Positions 10,149 to 19,988 of a DNA stretch of 23,926 bases are shown here, piece by piece (the stretch's first letter is position 1; every line of letters starts with the position of its first letter). The translations under genes were made by a program, and so were the position numbers. Source of the DNA: Ophiothrix spiculata (lineage: Eukaryota > Echinodermata > Ophiuroidea > Amphilepidida > Ophiotrichidae). Location of the stretch: assembly GCA_000969725.1 (NCBI GenBank), contig JXSR01S034744.1, one strand, 5' to 3'. The notes below the pieces were generated by a model. That model saw only the letters and a program-made list of their open reading frames with translations, had not been told where the DNA came from and made no database searches.

Positions 10149-10518
10149 TTAAAGGTGCAATTCATGATTTTGATGTGACAAAATCTCACCTCTTTTAACT
10201 AGCTAAATAAAAAGAAGAGTACAACATAAATATATGCTGAAAAGTTCACTTGATTCTGACCGTTCGTTTCCAAGTTACAAGCTTTTCAGCATTTTGAAAA
10301 TCCCCATCTATAGGTTACACTGTTGTAATTACTGTCGGGGCCCGACAATAATTAGAAAATGACACATTTTTCAACTTTTCTCAAAAATGCAAGCACATTT
10401 GAAAGAATAGTTTTGGGATCGTAACATATACCAGTTGAGGATTCTTACAAGCTAAAAAACTCAGTTTTGATAGAGGTGACCTTGAGGGTGAAAAATGGAT
10501 CATGATATGCCCCTTTAA
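10149..10518. mobile_element. TTAA-flanked non-autonomous DNA element B
   Basis: TTAA bounds the element (10149-10152 and 10515-10518). The inverted ends read AAAGGTGCAATTCATGAT on the left and AAAGGGGCATATCATGAT on the right complement. An imperfect 29-base palindrome (10326-10354) lies inside: TAATTA arms around TGTCGGGGCCCGACA. It shares the end pattern (TTAAAGRGGCA) and a GTCG-type internal palindrome with the element at 4469-4992, so the two are probably related families. It has no coding capacity. Confidence 0.65.
10326..10354. repeat. GC-centred palindrome inside TTAA element B
   Basis: TGTCGGGGCCCGACA (10333-10347) is self-complementary around a central G. After one C/A mismatch the complementarity resumes with TAATTA on both sides. 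It is the only GC-rich spot in an AT-rich element. Confidence 0.8.
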
Positions 10519-11184
10519 GGAAATTCTTCCTCCAAATTTTCTCTTCATGTGCCTCAGTCTGTTGAATTTGACGAAGAGAATCATTTTACTTTCGATATTT
10601 TGTTCATCATTGCATAAAAAGAGCAAACATAACATTGCATCAATACAAGCAACCCTGTTGAATTATGCTCCCCTTTTTATTATATTTTATTAAGATCTTT
10701 ATCAGTTATATGACTATATTTTCGGAAGTAACTGAATTATTTCAGCATGCTATGTTTTCATGTTTTGGTAATGACAAAAATGTTAACTGTTTGTCCTCTT
10801 TCAAAATGTTAAACGATAACAATATGTTCATAGTTGCAATGTGAAATATTTCAACGGCTTGTTTCAGAATGTCCACATATTTGAATCATTAAAACAAGAA
10901 ATCCTCTCCTCAACTTTGTGCACCGGTTCAATCAAACCCAGATCAAACACAAATTAATTCTGACAAATCCCCTATCCTCATAAAACAAACCAAAATCCGC
11001 TGCCTCTACATCATCACACGTAAACCCTTGATTAGATACAAAGTCGGTACTTATTGTAATCAAGTCAACGGCACACACAAAAAACATTTCGGAGCTAGTC
11101 AAGTCGGCTTACCGTGCACATTAACAATAAGCTTTGACGGGGCGGAGTTACACAATAACTTGGATGCCATCAGTCATAACTTAC
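10519..11184. other. Gene-free stretch
   Basis: AT-rich to 10880, then somewhat richer in GC to 11160. On the minus strand a donor-like GTAAGCC occurs at about 11115, but no exon can be built around it. Nothing else is recognised. Confidence 0.4.
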
Positions 11185-11403
11185 ATGGGCATCCAGAATA
11201 GTTTCAATGTGTGTGACATATATAGATCCCGGTATAAATAACACAAGGCGATGATTGCCTGGTATGTACCACATACTATACAAGTCACTCAGCTCTATTT
11301 GACCTTTGACCCATGCATCAGAGTCCTTTGAACTATTACAGATGATGTGACTTTGCCGCACTGACAGAGTAGTATTATCAAAACAAGAGCCGAGTGTAAG
11401 ATG
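11185..11403 (-). CDS. Candidate internal exon, unidentified product
   Basis: I do not recognise the product. On the minus strand a 219-nt block is open throughout (73 codons). It is preceded by CAG, with TACTAAC (a perfect branch-point string) about 12 nt before that CAG, and followed by the donor CAT|GTAAGTT. It begins and ends at codon boundaries (phase 0-0). The peptide contains SDAWVKGQIELSD, then MWYIPGNHRLVLFIPGS and IYVTHIETILDAH, i.e. hydrophobic beta-like stretches around a Pro-Gly turn. Weak points are the near absence of a polypyrimidine tract and that open runs of this length also occur by chance here. It would lie in the presumed first coding intron of the PCBP gene, on the same strand, which is odd for a separate gene. 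It could be a nested gene, a captured exon or noise. Confidence 0.3.
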
Positions 11404-13539
11404 CTGTTGTAATGACGTTAGTAAACACGCAGAAAATATTTGAGCTCACAAAAACGCACATGACTTGTAACTTGTTTTTGGATGTATCGATTACAAAAGA
11501 AAACATTTGGAATATTTAAATTTTGAGCGCTGCATCGGGGTAGATTTCAAGATGTAATAAGCAAAGATGTAGGAGCATCATTTATTACAGCCTTCACCTA
11601 GATGTAGGTGCACATTTATCTCTGCAATCGCCAATGCTGTGCATTGAATGGAGTATACATGTGTTTTCTATCTCAAATATGGAAAAGCAACTTGAAAATT
11701 CTTGACAAAGGATGGAGTTTATTCTGTATTTAAATTGAACTTAAGCTTTCTTAGAGTGGCAGAAATATTTAAGATATATTAAGTCACTCATATAAAATAT
11801 AAATTTCTTAAAAAGAAAAATATATATTTTGATATCATTACAGTTTATGAAATCTTAGTTTGAAAAAAAAAGGGAAAAAGATTGAAACAAAAATGCAAAT
11901 ATTTGCCACCTTCGATACTAAACATGATTATAGGCCTACATAGAAACTCCCATGTCCTAATAAATGATATAATTCTAATTGAAAAGAAACCAAATAGAGC
12001 GAAAGAGATATGTTTCTTTATAATATCTTTTAATGCTATAATATCAGGACCATGATCTAAAAACCCAAGCACTCAGCTTTATGATTAACACTGTATTATA
12101 GACAAATAAAACCAATAAATGTTGATTTTGCCTTCAAGAAATTCTATCATTTCATATTTCGAACTTCAATATTTTTTATTTATATAGACCAACATCCAAA
12201 TTGCCTTTCAAAGATAGCTCCATCATCTACTAAAAAGAGCATTCAAAATAAACATAAATACCCGGGCCTGTACAATCCACTACGGAACATCACATCACAT
12301 CGCATCGAACGCTCACGTTTATTAACACTCTCAATATATTCAACAGTCAAAATACACAACCAAACTTTATCACAGTCTCAAAAATTCTCTCGTCTTCGAG
12401 TGCCAGAACAATAAATACAGATCACCACAGGGGAAAGAAGGTAGAGGGGCCAATATAAACGAAGCATGCGAGAGAGCACTAGACTTGACGGCTGTTCTTG
12501 TTTTTAAACAAGTCCAACAGAATACACACACGAAAAAAAGAGCAAATTGATAGTACAAGAGTACAAGTAATGCATGCCCCGAAGCCACGCTATCGAATTC
12601 TAGTCCTAAATTCCCCGGAATGTAGCAGACATAGCCATGGTCAATGACATACACTAGGAGCTACTAGGCCAAGATTACCATCCCGACAGGCCTCCTATCG
12701 TCCAATTAATGCCTCAATGTTTACAACAACTTCTAGCACCTTTTGTTTTTTTATTTTTCTGGTGTCGCTTCCAATTTGATTTTGATTTAGAGTGCAAGAC
12801 ATATGTCAGAGATTGGCTAACAGGGTGTTAGGGTAATTTGTGGCATTTTGGATCATGGGACAAACTCTTTGATGCTGCCTTGTGTTGGACACAAAATGTA
12901 AGCTGTTTGCTGTACTGTTGTTTACTTTTCAGTTACACATAAACGTACAGAGTCCAACATAAGGCTACTGTACACGATTTTGACCATAGAAAAACATGTT
13001 TACCTAGGACCAAAACATTGTACGTTGATATACCGAACCCTTATAGTAGTCAAGTTAAATTCAATCAGCTTAAAGTGCTTGCTTATGATGCATAATTTCA
13101 TGAGTTCCAACCCTAGCAATGCCTAAAGATCGAGTGTGACTGGAACTTCCTGATGGATAAGAAACATACTCTTAATTGTCTCAAAAATGAAAGAGAACCT
13201 GTATGAAACTTGGGGAGCTGATCTTTGCTGCGGTGGTTTAAATATGTACAGATCAAGGCTACAATAGGACCTGATATGGTGTATCAATAGGACCTGAAAT
13301 GATGTATAGAGTGGTATGCAGCTTACATAGGCCACAATGGTCAGTGAGTACCTGTACAGAGTGCTGAGGTTGAGTGGAATTCAGGGAGGCACAGTGCACT
13401 GTAAATCCCTTGTAATTATTCATAGATTGATGCCCTGATCATATGTACCATGTGCCGTAACAATTGTAGGAATAATACAACTATTGCAACACCCTCATAA
13501 AGTACCTTAGCACTACAATTGGGCTCGACTGATTTGGTT
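11404..13539. other. Gene-free stretch, probably intronic
   Basis: About 2.1 kb, AT-rich to 12240 and mixed after. A minus-strand open frame at 12370-12654 (94 codons) is cysteine- and leucine-rich without any family pattern. A small stem, CACCTA-GATG-TAGGTG, lies at 11596-11611. Nothing else is supported. Confidence 0.45.
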
Positions 13540-13760
13540 TACTGACAAGAGAGGCCATCCTCACCTTCGGTTCGGTTTGAACACCTCGACTGTGGCGCTA
13601 CGCGCTGCAGTCTCGTTGCATAGTCACTGACAATATTGATCAGTGGTCTATATTGAGTAAGTGATTTAGGTGAGGGTCGCAGGGTGCGACTAAGAGTACC
13701 TATGCACTTACTCAATTTTAGAGAGTTGCTCAAGACTGTTAAACAATGATCATCCTGCAC
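13540..13760. repeat. Cluster of nested hairpins, probably an inverted-repeat element
   Basis: A compact, GC-richer block holds several perfect stems: CACTGA/TCAGTG (13625-13630 and 13640-13645), ATTGAGTAAGTG/CACTTACTCAAT (13652-13663 and 13705-13716), and GTCGCA-GGG-TGCGAC (13676-13690) inside the last. The minus-strand open frame across it is a by-product. No outer terminal repeats or target duplication could be fixed, so the element class is unknown. Confidence 0.5.
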
Positions 13761-13965
13761 TTTAAACAAAATAATTTCTCGATTTTACTACAGTAAAATG
13801 AAACATCTGTTACATAAGAGCAAAACGTTTATCATCAATCACCTCTTTAAAAAACAATTTTGAAATTTGACCAATCATCCAACCCACTTGCGTCAGATCT
13901 AATTAATCCAACAATTATTCAGCGGACCCTTGGTCCTACGGTCCTCAAGTTACTTTGTGATGTCC

Positions 13966-13996
13966 ATCAGCACACAGCACATTACTGTGTGCTGAT
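13966..13996. repeat. Perfect 12-bp stem hairpin
   Basis: ATCAGCACACAG (13966-13977) pairs exactly with CTGTGTGCTGAT (13985-13996) around the loop CACATTA. It is isolated, with no flanking terminal repeats recognised. Confidence 0.8.
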
Positions 13997-15635
13997 CATA
14001 AGCACATCCGCCTTTACCTTCATGCTTCATCTACCCATCACTCCACAAATGCCAAGGGCAGCTATTTATTTCATCCTTTCCCTCTTTGTGTTCACCTCAA
14101 CCAATTTGACACGGGTCTACCGCTAAGCGTCATCACCCCGTCATCGGATAGCCTATGATATTTAAGCAAATTCAGTTAGGTCACAAGGTGGACTATTTTG
14201 AGTCCAGAGTCTAAATATCAATTTAGTACATGATTCCTGGTGCTAATTTAATGCTGGATTATATTGCTGAATGTAATTGCTTACAGTTATCGCATTGTGC
14301 AAGAGACATAAGAGTGCAGGTGCACCGTGTTTCACAAGTTCCGTCAAATAAGTAAGATCACATTAAGAAATGTATTTCTGTTTCGCTGACATGATGAATG
14401 TGTTAGCACTCAAGGTATGTATCATTTCCTACCAATTGAATGCTTAATGAATGCTTAATGAAGACATTTTCCCTCAACATTCTTCCCGTGATGAGATGAT
14501 ACATTTCGCTTCCTCTCAAAACAGCTCTCATCACACGCGGTATCACCTGCTCGCGCTTTTTGTTTTCGTCAAATTTTCATTTTCCTGTTTCATCGCAATC
14601 AAGGCGATGCTTCAATCACTTTTTTGTCAAGTTCACATTGAGAAATGCATTTTTCATGTCAATCATTTTAGTTGAAAAATAAAGAGAAATGTTCGGATAG
14701 CTATCTATCTTAGTTATCCTGCAGCCTTCCCTAACAAAACTCTGCGTCAATGATCCAAATGCCTTGGCACGCCATTTTTCATCGTCATTAACTAAGAAAT
14801 TTGAAAGCTTCAATCAAAATGTCCCAGTAGTTGAGTGATAGCTTATTAATTGCCAACTTAATCTAGTTGCCATGGCAACTGTTGTCAAATTGATGTTTCT
14901 GGGTGAGTCAATGAACGCTGTCGATTTTAATACATGATATGTGGGCAAATTGTACTTCATCTCCAAGATGGATGACAAAGTGATACTTAAAGGTGCATAA
15001 CCAGCAATTTATTTTCCCCAATATCATATTTACAGATCCGATCTTCAAATGGAATTAGCTCTAAAATAATACCAACTTTTGTAGTAGGAAATTAGACTCA
15101 AAATGAATATCTACAGAATTAGGTTTAGCATGGTATGAGCATTTCTCTCTACAAACTGTACATACGATATATGCCATAATGGTAGCAATTGAGTTATAAA
15201 TAGTTTATGGTGATTTTTCAACACGATGAAGCTCTGAATGTTTTCAAGGTCCTTGGCTACATTTGCTCTCTCAATATTCCTCAAATACCCTCCATTTTAG
15301 GGCAAAAAATGCATAGTGGAAAAACAACTGTCAAAAAATTATGAAAATGTGAAATAGTGATCCTTCCATATTATCTATCTCGAGTATCCGGGCAAAGGTT
15401 ACTCCATTTTAAGGAAATAATTTTTAGACGAAAAAAAAAAAAAAAACCCTTTGAGAAAATTTACAAAGCAAAATTCAACATGGCATGCTTCAGGTCCACA
15501 CTTAGGCAACAAACTAATAAAGAAATATCTGACTCTGTAAATGACGTACTGCTAAGTACCAATTGAATAGTCCATCCAAGGCTTGCCATGTTGGAATTTT
15601 ACTGTGTAATGAAAGAAGACAAAAAATATACTCAC
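13997..15635. other. Presumed 5' part of the first coding intron of the PCBP gene
   Basis: AT-rich sequence downstream (minus-strand sense) of the PCBP donor at 15635. It contains a short GAATGCTTAAT direct repeat (about 14438-14462), a solitary TTAAAGGTGCA string at 14988 resembling one end of the TTAA elements, and an A-run (about 15431-15446). None of the expected next PCBP exons was found. Confidence 0.45.
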
Positions 15636-15719
15636 TTTTCCTTGCATGATAAGCCTTATTGTCAGCGTGACATTTGGGCTGTCGTTAGACCCTACGGGTT
15701 GCTTCTCTTCTGTTGTCAT
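15636..15719 (-). CDS. PCBP: Poly(rC)-binding protein (PCBP/alphaCP), first coding exon
   Basis: PCBPs are KH-domain RNA-binding proteins that bind C-rich RNA in nucleus and cytoplasm and control mRNA stability, splicing and translation. This exon encodes 28 residues, MTTEEKQPVGSNDSP then NVTLTIRLIMQGK. The second part is almost identical to the opening of KH domain 1 in vertebrate PCBP1/2 (NVTLTIRLLMHGK). The exon stops after the lysine at a strong donor, AAAA|GTGAGTATA, at codon phase 0. Vertebrate PCBP genes split at this same point, before EVGSIIGK. The ATG (15719-15717) is the only ATG in the exon and gives an N-terminus close to the vertebrate length. The following exons, two of them very short in vertebrates, were not found below 15636, so the next intron is probably longer than 15 kb. 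Family assignment is firm; the paralogue number is not. Confidence 0.88.
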
Positions 15720-15921
15720 GATGGACGGGTGAAATGGGTACGACGGTGGCGGAGACAGCGCTTGCTGGTATGGTGGCGGCGGCGGTATGGGCAGCGGTTG
15801 AGGCAGCGGATGATGCTGGGGGAATACGGGATGGGGAAGAGGCGGGGGGAAATAGCAGACTTGGAGGTTTGGCCCCCAGATGGCTACTGTTGGATGTGGC
15901 GACTCACCACAAAATCAAAAT
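15720..15921 (-). other. PCBP: 5' part of the PCBP exon: 5' UTR, or a proline-rich N-terminal extension
   Basis: The exon begins after a textbook acceptor: a pyrimidine tract ending TCTTTTTCTACAG, exon from 15921. At least one upstream non-coding exon must therefore exist at higher coordinates. This part has no ATG. In the frame of the protein there is a TGA (15917-15915), then 65 codons open to the ATG. They are rich in Pro, His and Gln (PPPLPHPVFPQHHPLPQP, IPPPPPYQQ, SPPPSYPFHP). The simplest reading is 5' UTR. A coding extension would need a non-AUG start or an acceptor internal to the exon. The block is clearly GC-richer than its surroundings. Confidence 0.7.
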
Positions 15922-17919
15922 CTGTAGAAAAAGACAAAACAGAGATTGACAATGATTAGAATGCAGTCAATAATATATAGGTGGCTGTCCATTGCAAGCC
16001 TCGATAAAGATGAACCTAGTCAATTTCATTTTCACAGATTCAAATAAAACATACATAGTACTCGGGAGTCTCAATTTGGTCAGAGAAAATGACTTACATG
16101 CATTATGTCCTACACCTTCAAATAAGAGGAGCCAACTTCGGGGAGGCTTGTGGTAAATGGTTACATATGCTGAATCGTAAGTTACATAATAATAAAAATT
16201 AAATAGTCCCACATTTTTGACAAATATTTAATAAATCATAATGAGCCTAAAAATCAATGCTTTTGCAGCATCAATAACATTATCTTATCATATTGTGGCC
16301 TTGTTGTCGTTCAACACATAACAGAGCGATGCATAATTCTGAAGACAAAACGAGAGGTTCATAAACTACTACATTATTTGTATGCAGCACGACAATCAAA
16401 GATACATGTAATTTGCATTTTGTACGATTCAATCTAACGCGGGGATTAATGCCAACTGACTTGCCCTTATGCTGTCTGAGAACAGGTTCCTCGTAATCCC
16501 GAGATATGTACAAGTGTCGAGACAAATTGAGAACATTTCAAACAAGAAAATTGGAAAACGAATGAGAGACAACTTGATACTATGTGAGAGGATTTATGAT
16601 AGAAGAATAAGAAAGGAATAGTATTAAGAAAATCTTGTGCGGAACTATGGAGACTTCAAGGCGACGTACTCGTCAGATCAAATAAAATCATGAAGGTATT
16701 TTGAGCAGACAGGGAAAACAGAGGGAAAAACCAAGACTCTTTTAAATGGTTATTATATAATTGTCTAAGAAAACTGAACTTTTGTCTATAGATGACATTT
16801 TTCATTTATAGTCATAAACCATTTGATTAAATCGTGTTAAGTTGTATTAGAATGGTTAGACAAATTCTCAAAGTAACTTTCATGATGTAGCACTATGACT
16901 TACACTTTATTGGACAATAAGACCCAGAATTAAAATGACATAGGGTGTACATGCTTTTTTGACATCATCATGGCCATGATGGAACACCTAAATCAGAGAT
17001 TGTGGACTCATCATTTCTATGAGACCAATACTAGCTGTTAAGCTGGTTTCGCAGTGTCTATATGGTTGTTGTTATACCATCGATCTAATCAAGTGCACGA
17101 TTACAACCTTTCAGTGCTAAGAACTCTCTTTCTATATCCAACATTGTATATAATATGGATATACTTCACAATCATAAATATAACTTCACAAACGTCCATG
17201 ACTCGATGACTATGATCTTATCAACAAATTCATACACATGCATAAGAAACCTTCAACTCAGTAAAGAAAAATTCATCTCCATATCTGAATATAAAATATA
17301 AAAAATCCGTCCCCCCGGATATCTTTGTTGTAAAAATTGGTCCCCGGGAGATCAAATCAAGAAATGTATGCATTTGATATCACATTTTGCACATTCACCA
17401 GGGTCATATAGTACGTTGCTATTACTACTCTTGCCACGATAATAAAGAATACATGAAAATATTGTCTTATAAATCATTCATTTTAAAAATCATTTTCAAA
17501 AATTGTAATCTTTGTATAATTGTTTTTATTTAAATATAATTACCATACGACCGTTGTTGTTCAAGAGTCAAGAATAAAAATTTAAGTGAATTAATTTTGA
17601 AGAAGATTATTCATACCAATTAATGAACTACTAGACATTTTTCATATTTCTTCAAAACCTCATCTTACATGTAGGGTTAATGATTGTTTTAAATGATTTT
17701 AAAGTGCTCTTGTAATTGTATCCTTCACATTTATTTTAAATCTTACATGAAAGTTTCAAGTCTGTTTTCATTTTAAAATTTTGCCATTGGACTGACAGAA
17801 GCTTCAAATTGGGTATTTCAAAACTTTAAGTCCCCAGATTTTACAAAACTCACCACAAACTAGTAGCAGGTGCGGATATAAAATGGTGCACATGGCTCAC
17901 ACCCACTTTTATTTCGCAT
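15922..17919. other. Intron upstream of the PCBP start exon
   Basis: From the PCBP acceptor upward the sequence is AT-rich with no supported exon. Minus-strand open frames at 15967-16212 and 16280-16525 show no domain pattern and no convincing splice pair. A perfect 16-bp palindrome lies at 16966-16981. The first exon and promoter of PCBP should be at higher coordinates but could not be located. Confidence 0.45.
16966..16981. repeat. Perfect 16-bp palindrome
   Basis: CATCATGGCCATGATG equals its own reverse complement. It is single-copy in the window and its function is unknown. Confidence 0.8.
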
Positions 17920-18005
17920 AGGTATTGGTTGGTATTGCTGAACATTGCATTGGGATGCCAGGGGTCCCAGGTTCGAGTCCCCAGGCTTGAATAGGCTTGA
18001 ATGCG
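17920..18005 (+). mobile_element. tRNA-derived SINE head or tRNA relic
   Basis: GGGATGCCAGGGGTCCCAG followed by the B box GGTTCGAGTCC (17970-17980) reproduces the anticodon-arm-to-T-arm part of a tRNA-derived promoter. An A-box-like GGTATTGGTTGG lies about 48 bases upstream (17921-17932). The T stem does not pair properly, so it is not a functional tRNA. A small duplication, AGGCTTGAAT, follows (17983-18002). Body and tail are not delimited. Confidence 0.5.
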
Positions 18006-18365
18006 TGAAAATAGATAAATATAGTAAGTTTTGAGGTGGTTATTTTGGCCTTAAATGGGTTATGGTATGACTTTATTTCTGTCCAAAATCAGTCAAGGGG
18101 GTAATTCACTTCAATCTATCCTATGAAATGAACCACTGCAGTTAATTCTAAAGACCAAGAGCGAGCTCGTATGACAAGCTCCCCTTATCTAAACCATGCT
18201 TTTATCACAACTGAATAGCCTGTAGTCCATTGATCTAAATTTCAATGATACCCATCAAAACAGGTCAATAATGTCCGATTTGGATTGCCTGGCTACATCA
18301 ACAAGTGTCCCAATCTTGGACGCTAACCTAATTAAGCTGACAATAATCATGTTTAGATAGCATTA
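18006..18365. other. Gene-free stretch
   Basis: Unique-looking AT-rich sequence between the SINE head and the 146-bp repeat. No open frame or repeat was recognised. Confidence 0.4.
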
Positions 18366-18692
18366 GTTCCCACATATAATACCCAATGGGCTTCCTGATG
18401 GGTGCATAAATACTCATCTTGCTGTGTATTGACTATAGGGACACAATTTTGACAAGAAACATTGGCACGATGATTACAGCCACATCTTGGTTTTACAGGA
18501 CAAGATTCCCACACACATAATATCGAAGTTTCCTGAAAGAAAACATTTATTACAAGAACTCATCTTGAGATATATTGATCATACAGTAATCAAATTGACA
18601 AGAAACATTGGTATGATAATTGCAGTCATATCTCAGTAAGTTTTACAGGACAATATTCCCTCACATCATATAGGTTTCCTGATGGGTACCAC
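18366..18692 (+). repeat. ~146-bp tandem repeat, about 2.3 copies
   Basis: TTGACAAGAAACATTGG occurs at 18449 and 18595, each followed by a variable CACATCTTGG or CATATCTCAG segment, then TTTTACAGGACAA, ATTCCC and TTTCCTGA. A partial first copy (18368-18435) has TTCCCACATATAATA...TTCCTGATGGGTGC and an ACTCATCTTG element shared with the middle copy. The copies have diverged by roughly 20-25%, so the repeat is old. Confidence 0.7.
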
Positions 18693-18769
18693 AGTAAAAA
18701 AAATAGCACGATGACAACCACTACATAATTGACTCTGCCGAAGACCTTCATACCTGGAAAAAATCATAG

Positions 18770-19146
18770 GTACTTCCCCGGGGGGGCACTTAACTTTGAA
18801 AGTGGTAGGTATGTCCGGCGCGAAGCGCCGAAATTGGGGGCAGGTGAACTGATTTTCTGTAAAAAATGGACCTTTGAAACCAATTATGGGGGGTCTAGTG
18901 AACTGAAATTTTGGTCAAAAATAGCCTCCTGAACTGAAAATTTTCGCATTTCCTGAGCAATTTATGCAGTTAGAGCTAAAATTTTGCAGTTTTTCTAAAA
19001 AACGGGGTCAAAAGAACTGAATCACGCTGAAAATGGGGATCTAGTGAGCGGCCTGGCGGCCTGAAAAAGGGGGTCTTGACCGCCGGACATATATATCCTG
19101 TCCACATATGTGAGTGCCCCCCCCCCCCCCCCCCCCGGGTACTTCC
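18770..19146. mobile_element. G/C-run-ended DNA element with apparent 8-bp target duplication
   Basis: GTACTTCC is repeated directly at 18770-18777 and 19139-19146, bounding a 361-bp segment. The inverted ends are CCGGGGGGGCACT on the left and, on the right complement, CCGG followed by a long G run and GCACTCA. Internal to the ends, TAGGTATGTCCGGCG and its right-hand counterpart near 19080-19105 also match roughly in inverted sense. The right end holds an uninterrupted 20-base C run (19117-19136). It has no coding capacity. An 8-bp duplication would suggest hAT or another 8-bp family, but GTACTTCC may instead be part of the repeat itself. Confidence 0.6.
19117..19136. repeat. Poly-C run (20 C)
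   Basis: Twenty consecutive C bases followed by GGG, within the right end of the element above. Such a tract is prone to length change and to assembly error. Confidence 0.9.
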
Positions 19147-19383
19147 ATGGTACAGACAACAATCTTCAAATAAGCTCGAAACAGGTTGCACTGCCAACAT
19201 ACATAGCATGATTAACTAACTTGTTTAAATTTACCCAGTGCTAAATTAACATGGGTATATGCATGAGAAGTCATTTTTGAAGTAATTCACACCCAATTCA
19301 ATGGGATTAGTTGCTAAACAATCACAACATAGCACCCTCATTACAAGTACTAGTAGCAAACAAATTTATCTTATCAGCCAAGA

Positions 19384-19630
19384 TAAATATACAGTAAAAA
19401 CAGTTCAGGAGTTATATGTAAATAGGCAGTACAAATTGGACCCTCCAATAATGTATTCTACTCTGAAAGTTAAATATACAATCAAAACAGTTCAGGAGTT
19501 ACATGTAAATAAACAGTACAAATTGGACCTTCAATAATGTATCCTACTCAGAATAAAATTTGCCTTGTGAATTGAGATAGGCAAATATAAACTCACATAA
19601 TTAGTTTACATGGTTCAGGAATTGCATTTA
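19384..19630 (+). repeat. 87-bp tandem repeat (two good copies and a worn third)
   Basis: Copies start at 19384 and 19471 (TAAATATACA...CAGTTCAGGAGTTA...GTAAATA...CAGTACAAATTGGACC). A degraded third follows at about 19578-19630 (GGTTCAGGAATTGCAT). Because 87 is a multiple of three, a plus-strand frame (19301-19537) stays open and shows a repeated peptide motif (YTVKTVQELYVN and YTIKTVQELHVN). The changes between copies are not obviously coding-like and no family is recognised, so I call it a repeat and not a gene. Confidence 0.75.
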
Positions 19631-19988
19631 CAGTGGTTTCATAGACTTGCGTGGCAAGTAATTTGATTTAGTTCTTAAATTAGTTCATGTTTTGTTTCTA
19701 GGAGGTATGATACCCTAGACTAGCCCTGTGTACAGTGCCTTGTCCTACATCCACTCAGTGTCCAACATCCCTTAGCCACCTCGCCCAGGCACAATGAGGG
19801 GTGGTCAGGGGAACGGTACTAGTTCTAACCCTAGACCACAAAAAAAGAAACTGACCAATCAAATGGCAAGCTTGAATATTGTTTGTACAGACCTATTGGG
19901 TCTGAGTGAGATCAAAGAGGAATCGGAATAAAATTGTGTCAGAATTGACACTAGGGCTATTGACACCTCCCCTATACCTGCCCATATG
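19631..19988. other. Spacer before the 200-bp array
   Basis: Moderate GC. It contains the small hairpin ACTTGC-GTG-GCAAGT (19645-19659). No gene or further repeat is seen. Confidence 0.4.

Noticed and set aside
12370-12654. 94-codon minus-strand frame rich in Cys, Leu and Phe
   Set aside because: No domain, no signal of splicing at either end, and frames of this size occur repeatedly by chance in the window.
13539-13769. 76-codon minus-strand frame with a basic, serine-rich peptide
   Set aside because: It coincides with the hairpin cluster; the codons are explained by the inverted-repeat element.
15588-15959. Plus-strand frames of 123 and 71 codons rich in Arg, Trp or Ala
   Set aside because: They are the antisense of the proline-rich part of the PCBP exon on the minus strand.
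17920-18005. Functional tRNA gene
   Set aside because: The B box is good, but the T stem and acceptor do not pair and no cloverleaf can be drawn.
18976-19209. Minus-strand frame with a glycine run
   Set aside because: The glycine run is the translated 20-C tract of the G/C-run-ended element.
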